This document shows, piece after piece, positions 1 to 9,737 of a DNA stretch of 64,000 nt. The position numbers and the translations under genes were made by a program. The notes below the pieces were generated by a model that did no database searches, had not been told where the DNA came from, and worked only from the letters and a program-made list of their open reading frames with translations. The DNA is from Niallia sp. FSL W8-0635. GTDB taxonomy: Bacteria > Bacillota > Bacilli > Bacillales > Cytobacillaceae. The stretch's first letter is position 1, and every line of letters begins with the position of its first letter. The stretch lies in contig NZ_JBBOYD010000001.1 in assembly GCF_038007965.1 (NCBI RefSeq), positions 3,078,501-3,142,500 of the forward strand, read 5' to 3'.

Positions 1-399
1 TAAATGCACCTCAATTTCCGGAGCAACTCGCCGACAAGTTTCAATGATTAGAGGGTCAGCAACAATTATTCCGTGTACACCTGCTGTTTTTAAACCTAAT
101 AAGTAATCTTCCAAGCCATCGATATTTTCGTTATGTGCAAATATATTTGTTGTTACATATACTTTTGCCTGATATTTCTTAGCAAACTCCACTCCTTCTT
201 TCATTTCTTCAAAAGTGAAGTTTCCAGCATTTGAGCGAAGTCCATACTCTTGCCCACCAATAAATACAGCATCTGCCCCGTATGCAACAGCAATTTTTAG
301 TTTTTCTAAATTGCCAGCTGGTGCTAATAGTTCCGGTTTCTTTACAATTACTCTTTTTCCATCTCTTATTTCAGAAATAGGATCTTTAACTATTGTCAT
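1..399 (-). CDS. yrrO: U32 family peptidase-like tRNA hydroxylation protein YrrO/TrhP2, partial
   Basis: This is the N-terminal 133 residues of a U32 peptidase-family protein; the gene runs off the left edge of the window. The ATG at 399 follows a GGAGGAGAAGG ribosome site. The protein has the family opening KKPELLAPAGNLEKL and an FIGGQEYGLR segment, and it closely parallels the next gene upstream (yrrN), so the two look like ancient duplicates. In B. subtilis the YrrN/YrrO pair (TrhP1/TrhP2) is required for prephenate-dependent 5-hydroxylation of uridine 34 in tRNA; protease activity is doubtful. It follows yrrN by 19 bp, so co-transcription with trmR-yrrN is likely. Identification is from the partial sequence plus context. 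Confidence 0.9.
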   Translation of the reverse strand, partial: MTIVKDPISEIRDGKRVIVKKPELLAPAGNLEKLKIAVAYGADAVFIGGQEYGLRSNAGNFTFEEMKEGVEFAKKYQAKVYVTTNIFAHNENIDGLEDYLLGLKTAGVHGIIVADPLIIETCRRVAPEIEVHL

Positions 400-418
400 T
401 TCCCTTCTCCTCCATTTT

Positions 419-1348
419 TTAGTAAACCGTTTCTTTAAAGAAAAATCCTGTATCTAATGATCTATTAGGTGGTTGAATTTTTTCCATTTCCGCAAGTAAA
501 TTGTCTTTTTCTTCGTCATATTGATCTGGATTATTTAAGTACATTGATATCGCTTTATGATAAAAGCCAGTAACCGCAATAATATATGCTGAATCTTTTA
601 GAAGTCCTTCGATTTTGAAAGAATCAATACCAGCTTCTATAAGATCTTGAAGCTCGTCGATTATACAAATATCGTTTGGACTCATAATATGTGTTCCATT
701 TTCATCTTGAAAAATGGGATATTTATTGGCTCTTTCTTTATCATGCAAAAAGAGGTTTTTATCTGTTTTGATAGCTTCTAATTCTACTTCTTTCCCTTGA
801 TATTGGAAATAGTGTTCTAGCAAGGTACGTTTTGATTGGAACATTGTTGCCATTCCATGAACCTGAATTTCAATTTCCACTTCTGCATTTTCTTTTGTTT
901 CAATAATAGCATCCATGCTAATTTCTCTCGCCAGAACTGCTCTCTTAGCTCCTTTTCGCCCCCAATAATTACATGTGTACCAGTTCGTTCCTGTTGTTTC
1001 TGTACTCCAATGTAATTTCAAGCTTGGAGCTACTTCTCTCGAAATCATTAAAACAGCTGGATCTCCATAGATAACCGCGTCTGCTTTTACTTCATTTAAA
1101 AATCGAAGATACTCTGTTACTTCTTCTATTTTATCATTATGAAAAATGGCATTTACGGCTACATATACCTTTTTTTCTCGTTTGTGAGCAATTTCAATCG
1201 CTTTTTTTACTTCTTCACGATTAAATTCACCAGCTAATCTTAAACCAAATTTTTGCTCACCAATAACAAAGGCATCTGCTCCATTATCAATAAGTGGCTC
1301 TATATCATTTATGTTGGTTGGCGTTACTAGTAATTCCGGTTTTTTCAT
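419..1348 (-). CDS. yrrN: U32 family peptidase-like tRNA hydroxylation protein YrrN/TrhP1
   Basis: A 309-residue U32 peptidase-family protein, the usual length of the short YrrN-type paralogue. It opens with KKPELLVTPTNINDIEPL, followed by the VIGEQKFGLRLAGEF segment and the family block IEIQVHGMATMFQSKR around residues 158-173. In B. subtilis this protein works with YrrO in forming 5-hydroxyuridine at the tRNA wobble position. The ATG at 1348 has a GAGGGG ribosome site that lies inside the last codons of trmR, two bases upstream of which the genes separate, so translation is probably coupled. The role is transferred from B. subtilis; the family is clear from sequence. Confidence 0.9.
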   Translation of the reverse strand: MKKPELLVTPTNINDIEPLIDNGADAFVIGEQKFGLRLAGEFNREEVKKAIEIAHKREKKVYVAVNAIFHNDKIEEVTEYLRFLNEVKADAVIYGDPAVLMISREVAPSLKLHWSTETTGTNWYTCNYWGRKGAKRAVLAREISMDAIIETKENAEVEIEIQVHGMATMFQSKRTLLEHYFQYQGKEVELEAIKTDKNLFLHDKERANKYPIFQDENGTHIMSPNDICIIDELQDLIEAGIDSFKIEGLLKDSAYIIAVTGFYHKAISMYLNNPDQYDEEKDNLLAEMEKIQPPNRSLDTGFFFKETVY

Positions 1349-1350
1349 TA

Positions 1351-1992
1351 TTATCCCCTCTTTTTACTAATTGCAATACCGTCTCCCACAGGCAAAATTG
1401 CTGTGTGATAATCCTCATTTTCCATAAGCCATTGATTATAATTTCTTATTTTACGTACTAATTGGCGAAGGTTTCTGCTCTCTATCTCACTTGATGCAAC
1501 TAAACCATGAAATAATATATTATCTGTATATACAATTCCACCATCTGACAAAAATTGGCTATATAGATTAAAGAACTTTTGATACTGACCTTTTGCCGCA
1601 TCAATGAAAATGGCATCAAACGGCCCGTGTTTTTCCACAGCGGAATCAAGTTCAAGGGCATCACCTTGCAATAAGCTAACCTGTGATTCTCGTTTAAGCT
1701 TTTTTACATTTTCTTTCGCTACTAAATACCGTTGTTCATCTCTTTCAATCGTTATTATTTGAGAAAATGGGAGTGCTTCTGCCATTCTTAATGCAGAATA
1801 GCCAATGGCCGTTCCAACTTCCAATATTTTTTTAGGCTGCTGAATACGCAATAATTGTAATAATGCTTCTATTCCTACTAACTCCATAATCGGCACTTCA
1901 TTCTGGATAGCGTACTCTTCTATTTCTCTTATCTGCTCATTTCTTTCTGGGATTAATTGTTCAATGTAATCCAGGATTTGTTTATTTTGCAA
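1351..1992 (-). CDS. trmR: tRNA 5-hydroxyuridine O-methyltransferase TrmR
   Basis: A class I SAM-dependent O-methyltransferase of about 213 residues. The SAM-binding motif I is ILEVGTAIGYSAL, with the acidic motif IITIERDE and a post-motif FDAIFIDAAKGQY. B. subtilis TrmR (YrrM) methylates 5-hydroxyuridine 34 to 5-methoxyuridine, which fits its position directly before yrrN-yrrO, the genes that make the hydroxylated substrate. I start it at the TTG at 1992, because an AGGAGG site lies 9 bases upstream; the longer reading frame to 2025 would put that ribosome site inside the coding region. All three genes form one operon. The older label 'caffeoyl-CoA O-methyltransferase-like' is a family name only. 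Confidence 0.88.
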   Translation of the reverse strand: MQNKQILDYIEQLIPERNEQIREIEEYAIQNEVPIMELVGIEALLQLLRIQQPKKILEVGTAIGYSALRMAEALPFSQIITIERDEQRYLVAKENVKKLKRESQVSLLQGDALELDSAVEKHGPFDAIFIDAAKGQYQKFFNLYSQFLSDGGIVYTDNILFHGLVASSEIESRNLRQLVRKIRNYNQWLMENEDYHTAILPVGDGIAISKKRG

Positions 1993-2253
1993 GGATGAGT
2001 CCCTCCTATTTTCCTTAAAGCCCAATCCTTTTGTCTTCTACCTAAAAATAGTTAGCTTCTGATAAAGAACCTAACAACTAAAAAAGTGTATGAAATTCGG
2101 ATAATTAATTAAGATATACTCAAAAACACTTGTACCATTTTATCATAAAATATTGCCAAATGCTAATAAATCTTCGGTCTTCATGGGGAATTCTAGATAA
2201 TTATTGTCGATTTTTCGAACAAATTAGTATGCAGATGAAAATATAAAAAATAG

Positions 2254-2291
2254 AAAAAGACTGCAGCAACACATATTGTTTGTCTGCAGTC
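2254..2291 (-). terminator. Rho-independent terminator after mltG
   Basis: On the minus strand a GACTGCAG arm pairs with CTGCAGTC, with further pairing across a loop, and is followed by a T-rich run. It lies six bases past the mltG stop codon and separates mltG from the trmR operon. Confidence 0.8.
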
Positions 2292-2297
2292 CAGTTT

Positions 2298-3449
2298 CTA
2301 ATTATTCTCCGTTATATACTTAGCTTTCAAGTCATTATGCTCATTAAGTGATTTAGCGAAATAGACTTTCCCATCCTTAGAAGCTAGAAAATATAAATAG
2401 TCCGTTTCATCTGGATGTAATGCAGCCTCCATAGAAACTGTTCCAGCATTCGCAATAGGACCAGGTGGTAGTCCTACATTTTGGTACGTATTATAAGGGG
2501 AATCTACCTCTAAATCTTTATAGAGTACTCTATCTTTATGTTCACCTAGTGCATAGAGAACAGTAGGATCTGTTTGTAAAGGCATACCTTGTTCAATACG
2601 ATTATAAAAGACACTTGCAATTTTCTTTCGATCCACATTTTTTGTTGCCTCTTCTTCAATTAATGAGGACATCGTCAAGAATTGATGGACAGTTAAATTA
2701 TTTCGTTCAATTTCCGTTTCATAAGCACTTACTACACTTTCTGTTTTATCAAGCATGACAGAAACAATTGCTTCTAACGTTGGCTTTTCTTCATAATAAG
2801 CGTAAGTAGCAGGGAATAAGTATCCTTCGAGGGGATGTTTTATATTTTTAGCCCAAATTTCTGTTGTTAGAATATCTGGATACTTCGCCATTAAACCTTT
2901 GATAAACGCCTCATCATTTAATTGCTTCCAAATATCTTCTTCCTTTTGATTTGTTTTCTCTGCTATAATAACGGCAATTTCTTGTAGCTGCTTGCCTTCC
3001 GGTATCGTCATTGTAAAGACTGGTTCTTGCATAATTTTACCTGTTTTTAAACTATCAATAATTTCTTGAATCGACATAGAAGGATTCATATGATATTCCC
3101 CTGCCATAAAATTCGACTCATTTTTAAATTTCACATAATATTTAAACACCTTTGCATTTTTTACAAGTCCATTATCTTCAAGCAATTGAGAAATAGTGCT
3201 TACACCAGAACCAATTGGAATATCAATAATAATTTCTTGCTCACTTTCAGGATTAACTGGTTGTAATGCTGATTTAATATAGAAATAACCAGATGTCCCT
3301 ACAATAGCTACAATAATAATCAATACAAAGGCAACGATTGCCACAATTCTTCTCACTAATTTAGCTTCTTGTTGTCTCTGATGTAAATTAGCTAAAAATA
3401 ACTCTTTCTTACTTTTCAAAGCATTGTTTTCCTCTTTATTTTTAGTCAA
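2298..3449 (-). CDS. mltG: endolytic peptidoglycan transglycosylase MltG (YceG-like)
   Basis: A membrane-anchored YceG-like lytic transglycosylase that cleaves nascent glycan strands. A single transmembrane helix lies near residues 32-55 after a basic cytoplasmic tail. A LysM-like region precedes the YceG catalytic domain, in which MSSLIEEEATKNVDR carries the catalytic Glu and LQTDPTVLYALG and YNTYQNVGLPPGPIANAG are family signatures. I place the start at the TTG at 3449, which has AAGGAGGG six bases upstream. An in-frame ATG at 3479 would add ten residues and bury the ribosome site. It stands alone between two terminators, downstream of the alaS operon. Confidence 0.92.
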   Translation of the reverse strand: MTKNKEENNALKSKKELFLANLHQRQQEAKLVRRIVAIVAFVLIIIVAIVGTSGYFYIKSALQPVNPESEQEIIIDIPIGSGVSTISQLLEDNGLVKNAKVFKYYVKFKNESNFMAGEYHMNPSMSIQEIIDSLKTGKIMQEPVFTMTIPEGKQLQEIAVIIAEKTNQKEEDIWKQLNDEAFIKGLMAKYPDILTTEIWAKNIKHPLEGYLFPATYAYYEEKPTLEAIVSVMLDKTESVVSAYETEIERNNLTVHQFLTMSSLIEEEATKNVDRKKIASVFYNRIEQGMPLQTDPTVLYALGEHKDRVLYKDLEVDSPYNTYQNVGLPPGPIANAGTVSMEAALHPDETDYLYFLASKDGKVYFAKSLNEHNDLKAKYITENN

Positions 3450-3662
3450 TCTTTTCCCTCCTTGACACACACCACTCAAACATTTTTTACATATCTCGAC
3501 CTATTATACTATATTTTGCAAAGGAAGTTATAGCTTTTATCGAAATTTACATGTAGATGGGAAGGATAGAAAGGTGATTAGTAACATTACTATCTGCTCT
3601 ATTCGTATACTATATTGTCTTTTTATACCATTTAAATTTAACACCATATCGAAGGCAAACAA

Positions 3663-3690
3663 CAAAAAAAAGAGCCCTAATGGACTCTTT
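3663..3690 (-). terminator. Rho-independent terminator of the alaS-ireB-ruvX-yrzB operon
   Basis: Minus-strand hairpin AAGAGTCC / GGGCTCTT with a 4-base loop and a run of eight T residues, 14 bases after the yrzB stop codon. It closes the alaS transcription unit. Confidence 0.88.
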
Positions 3691-3703
3691 ATAAACGAAA
3701 TTA

Positions 3704-3997
3704 TTATTCTTCTTGTTCTGCTAGGAATGTATTTAACATTTCTTCAACAAGATCCCATTCTTCCTCTGTTTCAATCGGAGAAAGCTCACCATCTCCAGTT
3801 TCTTCATTTGGAATGAAAGAAGATGCGTGGATATCGATTTCTTCATCGTCATCCCCTTCTCCCATAGGATAGTATAATACATATGATTTTCCAAATTCAT
3901 CAGATTCAAATGTAAATAGAATCTCACATAATTGTTCATTTCCTTGCTCGTCTACAACTGTAATTGTATTAGTTTCACCGTGTTCCATAATTTCCAC
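3704..3997 (-). CDS. yrzB: DUF1292 family protein YrzB
   Basis: A 97-residue very acidic protein of the DUF1292 family, with the family pattern [21 protein letters not shown] at the N-terminus (read as two parts, [12 protein letters not shown] then CEILFTFES) and a SYVLYYP segment. Function is unknown in all Bacillota; it is nearly always encoded next to ruvX and the IreB-type gene, as here. The start follows the ruvX stop by four bases, and the ribosome site GAGGTGG lies in the short gap. No enzyme motif or membrane segment is visible. The family is certain; the role is not. Confidence 0.9.
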   Translation of the reverse strand: MEIMEHGETNTITVVDEQGNEQLCEILFTFESDEFGKSYVLYYPMGEGDDDEEIDIHASSFIPNEETGDGELSPIETEEEWDLVEEMLNTFLAEQEE

Positions 3998-4001
3998 CTC
4001 A

Positions 4002-4418
4002 TTATTTTTGGCTATCTAAATACCCTTGTAAAATCAAGGATGCAGCCATTTTATCGATAACTTTTTTACGTTTTTTTCTACTAACATCTGCTTCCAAAAG
4101 GACTCTCTCAGCAGCCATTGTTGTTAGTCTTTCATCCCAAAAAACAACTGGTAGTTCAAATCGTTCTTCTAATAGCTTGCCATACAATTGACTAGCTTCG
4201 CCACGAAAGCCTATACTACCATTCATGTTTTTTGGAAGTCCAACCACTATTTTACCTACATCATACTCAACAATCAAGGATCCAATACGATCTAGGCCAA
4301 ATCGTTCTTTTTCTTCGTCTATTTGAATCGTTTCAATTCCTTGTGCTGTCCACCCTAAAGCATCACTAACAGCTACTCCTACTGTTTTTGAGCCGACATC
4401 CAAGCCCATTACTCGCAT
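4002..4418 (-). CDS. ruvX: Holliday junction resolvase-like protein RuvX/YqgF
   Basis: A 138-residue RNase H-fold protein of the YqgF family. It opens with [19 protein letters not shown], the first catalytic Asp in GLDVGSKT, followed by [12 protein letters not shown] and the conserved [17 protein letters not shown] with further acidic catalytic residues. Members have been linked to Holliday junction resolution or to pre-16S rRNA end processing; the sequence does not decide between these. It is tightly packed between the IreB-type gene and yrzB under alaS leader control. Confidence 0.93.
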   Translation of the reverse strand: MRVMGLDVGSKTVGVAVSDALGWTAQGIETIQIDEEKERFGLDRIGSLIVEYDVGKIVVGLPKNMNGSIGFRGEASQLYGKLLEERFELPVVFWDERLTTMAAERVLLEADVSRKKRKKVIDKMAASLILQGYLDSQK

Positions 4419-4422
4419 ATGT

Positions 4423-4689
4423 TTATTCCTCTCGTTGCTGTTTTAAATAAAACTTCACAAGTTCCTCAATGATTTCATCACGTTCTAATTTTCTGATGAT
4501 ATTCCGCGCGTCCATATGACGGGGAATATAAGCAGGATCACCGGAAAGCAGATAACCAACAATTTGATTAATCGGATTATACCCTTTTTCTTGAAGTGCT
4601 TCATATACTTGATAAAGTACTTCTTTTACATCATGTTCATATGGTTCTTCTGGAAAATTGAATCTCATTGTTTTATCGAATGAGCTCAT
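4423..4689 (-). CDS. ireB: IreB family regulatory phosphoprotein (YrzL)
   Basis: An 88-residue DUF965 protein, matching the normal family length when started at the ATG at 4689. That ATG gives [16 protein letters not shown], the family opening, and has a GGGGTG ribosome site; an upstream in-frame ATG at 4719 adds ten residues with no support. In Enterococcus faecalis the homologue IreB is phosphorylated by the PASTA kinase IreK and affects cephalosporin resistance. The N-terminal Thr region that carries the phosphorylation sites there is present here. Its role in Bacillaceae is not established. Confidence 0.9.
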   Translation of the reverse strand: MSSFDKTMRFNFPEEPYEHDVKEVLYQVYEALQEKGYNPINQIVGYLLSGDPAYIPRHMDARNIIRKLERDEIIEELVKFYLKQQREE

Positions 4690-4764
4690 CTTGAAACACC
4701 CCATTTCCTTTTCGAACAATTTCTGTTAAGAGTTATCTACATTTTACACTACTTGTCCCTAATA

Positions 4765-7392
4765 TCAAACGGATTTCACGTAATCTTCTACAAAATCTAT
4801 AGCATCCTTTAATTTTGAAGGATCCTTTCCGCCTGCTTGAGCCATATCTGGACGACCGCCACCGCCACCGCCGCAAATGGAAGCAACTTCTTTTACAATT
4901 TTCCCTGCATGGAAGCCTCTATCCATTAAATCTTTTGTTACACCAGCAATGATATTTACTTTGCCTTCATTTGCACTACCAAGTACTAATACAACCGAGC
5001 CAATTTTTTGTTTCAGTTCATCTGCCATAGTACGAAGATTATTCATATCGACATTTGGTATGGAAGCTGCTAAAACTGGAACATCATTAATTATTTTCAC
5101 TTTATCTACAAGGTTACCAGCTTCAATATTGCTTATTTTTGCAGCAAGTGACTCATTTTCACGCTGTAATTGCTTTACTTCTGTAAGAAGACTGTCGATT
5201 CGAGTAGAAACATCCTTTGGACTAGTCTTTAACTTATTTGCAGCTTCTTTCAATAAATGGATTTGATCCGTTAACTGCTGGTATGCAGCTTGTCCAGTTA
5301 CTGCTTCAATACGTCTAGTTCCTGCACCAATTCCTGCTTCCGATACAATTTTAAATAGACCAATTGCTGATGTATTGTCTACATGACAGCCACCACATAA
5401 CTCTAAACTATATGAACCAACTTGAACAACTCGCACGATTTTTCCATATTTTTCACCAAATAGCGCCATTGCTCCCATTGCTTTTGCTTCATCAATATTT
5501 TTATAATCGATTTGAACTGCAATACTTTCCCAAATCTTTTCATTTACGATTTTTTCTATTTCATCTAATTCCTCTGGTGTAATTTGTCCAAAATGAGAGA
5601 AATCAAAACGTAAACGATCTGGTTGAACAAGGGAACCTGCTTGATTTACATGTGTTCCTAGAACATCCTTTAATGCCTGATGCAATAAATGAGTTGCTGT
5701 ATGGTTCTTAATAATTTTCGAACGGTTTTGTCTATCCACTCTTGCATCTACTAGTTCATTTACCGTTATTGCTCCCGTTTCAATCGTTCCTTTATGCAAG
5801 TTTTGACCATTAGGGGCTTTTTGTATATCTGTCACTGTAATTATTCCATGATCAGATTTTACCGTTCCTTTGTCCGCAATCTGACCACCGCTTTCTGCAT
5901 AGAATGGCGTTTTATCCAAGATAAACTGTATTTCATCGCCAGCTTCTGCAGATTCTACTTCTTCCCCGTCTTTCAATAATGCCACTATCTTTGCTTCTGT
6001 TGCCCATTTGTCATATCCAATAAATTCGCTCTCTACTGTGATATTCCCTAAAACACCACTTTGGACTTGCATACTGTCGACTTCTTGACGAGCTTTTCTT
6101 GCACGCTCACGCTGACTTTCCATTTCTCTTTCAAAGCCTTCATGATCTATACCAAGACCTTGCTCTTCTGCATATTCCTCTGTAAGCTCAACTGGGAAAC
6201 CATAGGTATCATATAATCGGAAAATATCTTCTCCTGCAATTACACCCTTTTCTTTTGCTTTCTCCATTACTTCTGAAAGAATTGCTAGACCTTCATTTAA
6301 TGTTTCATGGAATCGCTCTTCTTCACTTTTCATTACTTTTTGGATAAACGCTGTCTTTTCTTTCACAGTTGGATAATAATCGACCATTATTTCAGCCACA
6401 ACCGGAACTAGTTCAAACATAAAAGGGCGATTGATATTAATTTTCTTTGCATAACGTACTGCTCTACGCAATAATCTTCTTAAAACATAGCCTCTTCCTT
6501 CATTGGATGGAAGTGCTCCGTCACCAATAGCAAAAGCAACTGTACGTATATGATCTGCGATAACTTTAAATGCTTCATCACTTGAAGAATTCTCACCATA
6601 TTTCACGCTTGCTAATTGTTCCGTAGCTTGAATAATTGGCATAAATAAATCTGTATCAAAGTTTGTAGGAACATTTTGAACTACAGATGCCATACGCTCC
6701 AAACCCATTCCAGTATCTATATTCTTCTTTGGAAGTGGTGTATAAGTACCATCTGGATTATGGTTAAATTCAGAGAAAACAAGGTTCCAAACCTCTAAAT
6801 AACGATCATTTTCTCCACCTGGATATAATTCTGGATCATTGATATCGTCGCCATATTCTGGACCACGATCGTAGAATATCTCTGTATTAGGACCACTTGG
6901 ACCTTCACCGATATCCCAGAAGTTTCCTTCTAAACGAATAATTCGGTTTTCTGGAACACCAATTTTATCTCTCCATAGGAGATATGCTTCTTCATCTTCT
7001 GGATGAATGGTTACAGATAGCTTCTCTTTATCAAAGCCAATCCATTTCTCATCAGTCAAAAACTCCCAAGCCCATTCAATTGCTTCTTCTTTAAAATAAT
7101 CACCAATAGAAAAATTACCAAGCATTTCAAAGAATGTATGATGACGAGCTGTTTTCCCTACGTTTTCAATATCGTTTGTGCGGATAGATTTTTGTGCATT
7201 TGTTATTCTTGGATTTTCAGGAATTACTCGACCATCAAAATACTTTTTTAAAGTAGCAACTCCACTATTAATCCACAATAAAGACGGATCTTCGTGGGGT
7301 ACTAAAGATGCACTTGGTTCAATCGCATGACCTTTACCCTGGAAAAATTCTAAAAATTTGCTTCTGATTTCTGCGCCAGTTAAATTCTTCAT
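4765..7392 (-). CDS. alaS: alanine--tRNA ligase
   Basis: Full-length alanyl-tRNA synthetase (875 residues). The class II catalytic core occupies roughly residues 1-240 ([17 protein letters not shown], then [20 protein letters not shown]). The tRNA-recognition domain follows, then an editing domain with the zinc motif [11 protein letters not shown] (HxxxH) and the matching CGGCHVDNT. The C-Ala domain ends in a glycine-rich [16 protein letters not shown]. Editing clears mischarged serine and glycine. I start at the ATG at 7392, seven bases after GGAGG; a GTG one codon earlier is possible. Expression is controlled by the T-box leader just upstream. Confidence 0.98.
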   Translation of the reverse strand: MKNLTGAEIRSKFLEFFQGKGHAIEPSASLVPHEDPSLLWINSGVATLKKYFDGRVIPENPRITNAQKSIRTNDIENVGKTARHHTFFEMLGNFSIGDYFKEEAIEWAWEFLTDEKWIGFDKEKLSVTIHPEDEEAYLLWRDKIGVPENRIIRLEGNFWDIGEGPSGPNTEIFYDRGPEYGDDINDPELYPGGENDRYLEVWNLVFSEFNHNPDGTYTPLPKKNIDTGMGLERMASVVQNVPTNFDTDLFMPIIQATEQLASVKYGENSSSDEAFKVIADHIRTVAFAIGDGALPSNEGRGYVLRRLLRRAVRYAKKININRPFMFELVPVVAEIMVDYYPTVKEKTAFIQKVMKSEEERFHETLNEGLAILSEVMEKAKEKGVIAGEDIFRLYDTYGFPVELTEEYAEEQGLGIDHEGFEREMESQRERARKARQEVDSMQVQSGVLGNITVESEFIGYDKWATEAKIVALLKDGEEVESAEAGDEIQFILDKTPFYAESGGQIADKGTVKSDHGIITVTDIQKAPNGQNLHKGTIETGAITVNELVDARVDRQNRSKIIKNHTATHLLHQALKDVLGTHVNQAGSLVQPDRLRFDFSHFGQITPEELDEIEKIVNEKIWESIAVQIDYKNIDEAKAMGAMALFGEKYGKIVRVVQVGSYSLELCGGCHVDNTSAIGLFKIVSEAGIGAGTRRIEAVTGQAAYQQLTDQIHLLKEAANKLKTSPKDVSTRIDSLLTEVKQLQRENESLAAKISNIEAGNLVDKVKIINDVPVLAASIPNVDMNNLRTMADELKQKIGSVVLVLGSANEGKVNIIAGVTKDLMDRGFHAGKIVKEVASICGGGGGGRPDMAQAGGKDPSKLKDAIDFVEDYVKSV

Positions 7393-7459
7393 CACATTTC
7401 CTCCTATTTCACTTTATGTATTTCCATACAAATATCGAGTTTGACCTTTTTTTCGGCAT

Positions 7460-7729
7460 AAAAAAAACTTCCATCCCTGGACAGGGACGAAAGTATTGCT
7501 CGCGGTACCACCCTGATTATGGATAAAAGTATTCGAAAATACTAAATTTATTATCCATCTCTCAATTGTCCTTAACGCGGAAAACGGCAGGGATTAGCTG
7601 CATTCAAGAACTAGCTTTCAATTATCCTTCACCTAGAACTCCTTTCAGCCAAAGGGAATTCCTCTCTTATCAAGTGGACTATAATCTACTTTTTTCTTTC
7701 ACCATTTTATCCATATATGCTTCATTCGA
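7460..7729 (-). promoter_or_regulatory. T-box riboswitch of alaS
   Basis: The minus-strand leader carries the invariant T-box TGGTACCGCG (complement of 7501-7510), preceded by a stem III-like hairpin (arms near 7520-7563). It is followed by a terminator whose arms are 7467-7479 and 7482-7494, then a T run. The terminator and the alternative antiterminator around the T-box are mutually exclusive, so uncharged tRNA-Ala should relieve termination. GCA and GCT triplets occur near 7596-7603, in the part of stem I where the specifier is expected, but I did not resolve which one is used. Confidence 0.95.
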
Positions 7730-7759
7730 ATTATACTGATTATTAGGCAGTATTGTCAA
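7730..7759 (-). promoter_or_regulatory. Sigma-A type promoter of the alaS leader
   Basis: Minus-strand TTGACA (complement of 7754-7759), an 18-bp spacer and TATAAT (complement of 7730-7735). It sits directly upstream of the T-box leader. Confidence 0.88.
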
Positions 7760-7770
7760 TATCAGTCTGT

Positions 7771-8850
7771 TTATATACGTTTTATTTCTGGCTCTTTTTT
7801 TCCGAAGTGTTTTCTAATATGGATAATCGCCACTTTTGCTATCGATAATAGTGGAACAGCAACAATCATGCCAACCATTCCTCCCATTTCTTCTCCTAAC
7901 AAAAGAGCAAACATAATAAAAAGTGGATGCATATGAGTGCTTTTTCCCACTATGTAGGGGGACAATATATTCCCTTCTAGAAACTGCAGAATAATAATGA
8001 TGATGACTACAATAATCAACATTTTAACCGAAATAGTACTTGCAACAATTAAAGCAGGAACAGCACCAATAATCGGCCCAAAATATGGAATGACATTAGT
8101 TATTCCTACAATGATTCCCAAAACAAGAGCAAACTTCATATGAAAAATCCAAAATAATATCATTGAAATTACACCAATAATGGTACAAACCAATAATTGT
8201 CCTCTTATATAGCTACCTAATGATTCATTTACATCCTCCAAAAAAACATGTGCACTATTGCGCCATTTTCTAGGAATAAATCCATTAAACGCTTTTCTTA
8301 CCGCATCAATATCCTTTAGCATGTAAAAAGAGATAAATGGAATAAGCATAATGACAATCGAATAATTGATAATTCCCATTGCACCATTAATTACTTTATT
8401 TAAAAGTGATTCCATTTTTGTTTCAAAAACGTCAATCCCTCGATCAACCTTTTCTTGAATATTAAATGGCCAAGACTCCATTTTATCTTGAATCGAGTCA
8501 ATCAAATCTTTATATTGTTCTGCAAGCTTAGGAGCACTTTCTGTAAGTTCCTCAAGCTGTTGAATAAGGATGGGGATTCCTTTATATAATGCATATCCAA
8601 GCCCACCGAAAAAAAGGATATAGATAAGCGCAACTGATAATCCTCTATGTAAACCATTTTTATGTAGTATCTCTACAATAGGATGTAATAAATAGGTAAT
8701 AAATGCCCCAATGATAAATGGAGTAATAACCTTTGCTATAAGACTTAAAATGGGTAACCATATAGGTGATAATTTAATGAACACAAATAAAACAATAAAA
8801 AGTAATAAAGTAAAACCTAATCGGTAATACCATTTTATTCTTATATCCAT
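7771..8850 (-). CDS. yrrI: AI-2E transporter family (PerM-like) membrane protein YrrI
   Basis: A polytopic membrane protein of 359 residues in the AI-2E/YhhT/PerM family. Several hydrophobic segments flank a soluble loop around residues 90-145, and the conserved C-terminal signature GITNVIPYFGPIIGAVPA is present. Substrates of this family are mostly unknown, and the autoinducer-2 link applies to only a few members, so no transport role is assigned. The ATG at 8850 follows GGAGGGAGGT; a GTG at 8868 would overlap that site and is rejected. Its neighbour alaS has its own promoter. Confidence 0.9.
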   Translation of the reverse strand: MDIRIKWYYRLGFTLLLFIVLFVFIKLSPIWLPILSLIAKVITPFIIGAFITYLLHPIVEILHKNGLHRGLSVALIYILFFGGLGYALYKGIPILIQQLEELTESAPKLAEQYKDLIDSIQDKMESWPFNIQEKVDRGIDVFETKMESLLNKVINGAMGIINYSIVIMLIPFISFYMLKDIDAVRKAFNGFIPRKWRNSAHVFLEDVNESLGSYIRGQLLVCTIIGVISMILFWIFHMKFALVLGIIVGITNVIPYFGPIIGAVPALIVASTISVKMLIIVVIIIIILQFLEGNILSPYIVGKSTHMHPLFIMFALLLGEEMGGMVGMIVAVPLLSIAKVAIIHIRKHFGKKEPEIKRI

Positions 8851-8944
8851 TTTCTTACCTCCCTCCACCTTTATTGTGAGAGATTGTTGGATTTTTTATG
8901 CATATTCATATTTAAACCAAAGTCTTCCCCATTAGAAAATACTA

Positions 8945-8993
8945 AAAAAACTGTAGACAACCCTTAATTTCAAGGAGATTTGTCTACAGTCTT
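8945..8993 (-). terminator. Rho-independent terminator after the YrzQ-type gene
   Basis: Minus-strand hairpin with arms CTGTAGACAA and TTGTCTACAG followed by a T run. It ends the small two-gene unit of the zinc-ribbon gene and the YrzQ-type gene, before yrrI. Confidence 0.85.
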
Positions 8994-9005
8994 TTCATGA
9001 AATAA

Positions 9006-9137
9006 TTAGAACATTTTCATTACTTTCTTTTGCATTCTTTTTAATTGTTTTTGACTCATCATATTATTTTTTTGCATATAGCCTATTGCAGCTATACCAG
9101 CACCAATTGCTATTGCTGTGTTTATTGCTTTACCCAT
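9006..9137 (-). CDS. yrzQ: YrzQ family (DUF3918) small protein
   Basis: A 43-residue reading frame with ATG at 9137 and an AAGGAGTG ribosome site 8 bases upstream. It has a hydrophobic N-terminal half (AINTAIAIGAGIAAIGY), probably one transmembrane helix, then a Lys- and Met-rich tail (KQLKRMQKKVMKMF). Size, composition and place next to yrrI match the YrzQ/DUF3918 proteins of Bacillus. Function is unknown. It is followed by a strong terminator. Confidence 0.78.
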   Translation of the reverse strand: MGKAINTAIAIGAGIAAIGYMQKNNMMSQKQLKRMQKKVMKMF

Positions 9138-9191
9138 TTACTTTGCACTCCTTTTTATAGAAGAGAGCGCCAATATTATATGGAGAAGAAC

Positions 9192-9380
9192 CTAGCTTAA
9201 TCGACGCTCTTCTTCTTCAAATAAATCATCTAATGAACTTAGACTACCATCTTCTTCTACTTGATGTGTGTGAATAATCCCTTTTGTTAGGGACAATTCA
9301 ATAAAACAATTCCAACAGTAGTATTGATTGATTCCAATTTTTCCAATATCTTTGCTCTGACAATTTGGACATTTGAGCAT
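9192..9380 (-). CDS. Small zinc-ribbon protein, function unknown
   Basis: A 62-residue protein with two CxxC pairs, CPNCQSKD at residues 4-11 and YYCWNCF near residues 21-27, forming a probable zinc ribbon, and an acidic C-terminus (LDDLFEEEERR). The ATG at 9380 has a GAGGTG site; the longer frame to 9428 adds 16 residues with no support. It lies 54 bp before the YrzQ-type gene in the same direction. I do not recognise a characterised family. Confidence 0.72.
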   Translation of the reverse strand: MLKCPNCQSKDIGKIGINQYYCWNCFIELSLTKGIIHTHQVEEDGSLSSLDDLFEEEERRLS

Positions 9381-9737
9381 AGGAAAACACCTCATCTTTG
9401 TTCGTTTCATGAAATATCCCAAAAACATAGGAAATTTCAGTAAGTATTCCCATTATGCTCTTAATAATGTCCAAATATACCAGTTTGTCTCAGGAGTTGG
9501 CTGTTTTTTGCGGAATTTTAACTCATACTACTGCGATTTTCAAAGAAGATGACAATACTATTTTTCACCTAGACTTTAAAAACATGTAGTGCAAACATTG
9601 GCAAAAAAAATCCCCCAAAAGGGGATTTTCAATTTGTCGACAAAAAAGGTTTTTAATAAAGTTTAATTTATTTTTTTGCGCTGCTTGGAGAGAAAGGGGT
9701 GAGACTTCTGTTCTTAAATAAACTCTATCCAAAATTT
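9381..9737. other. Intergenic region between recD2 and the zinc-ribbon gene
   Basis: This 357-bp gap holds the recD2 terminator at 9603-9629. The remainder presumably includes the promoter of the zinc-ribbon gene. I see no further gene or repeat. Confidence 0.6.
9603..9629 (-). terminator. Rho-independent terminator downstream of recD2
   Basis: Minus-strand hairpin TCCCC TTTT GGGGGA followed by eight T residues, about 110 bases after the recD2 stop. It is the first terminator after the operon. Confidence 0.88.

Noticed and set aside
4877..5266. 129-codon plus-strand frame opposite alaS
   Set aside because: It is a shadow of the alaS C-terminal coding region with no independent support.
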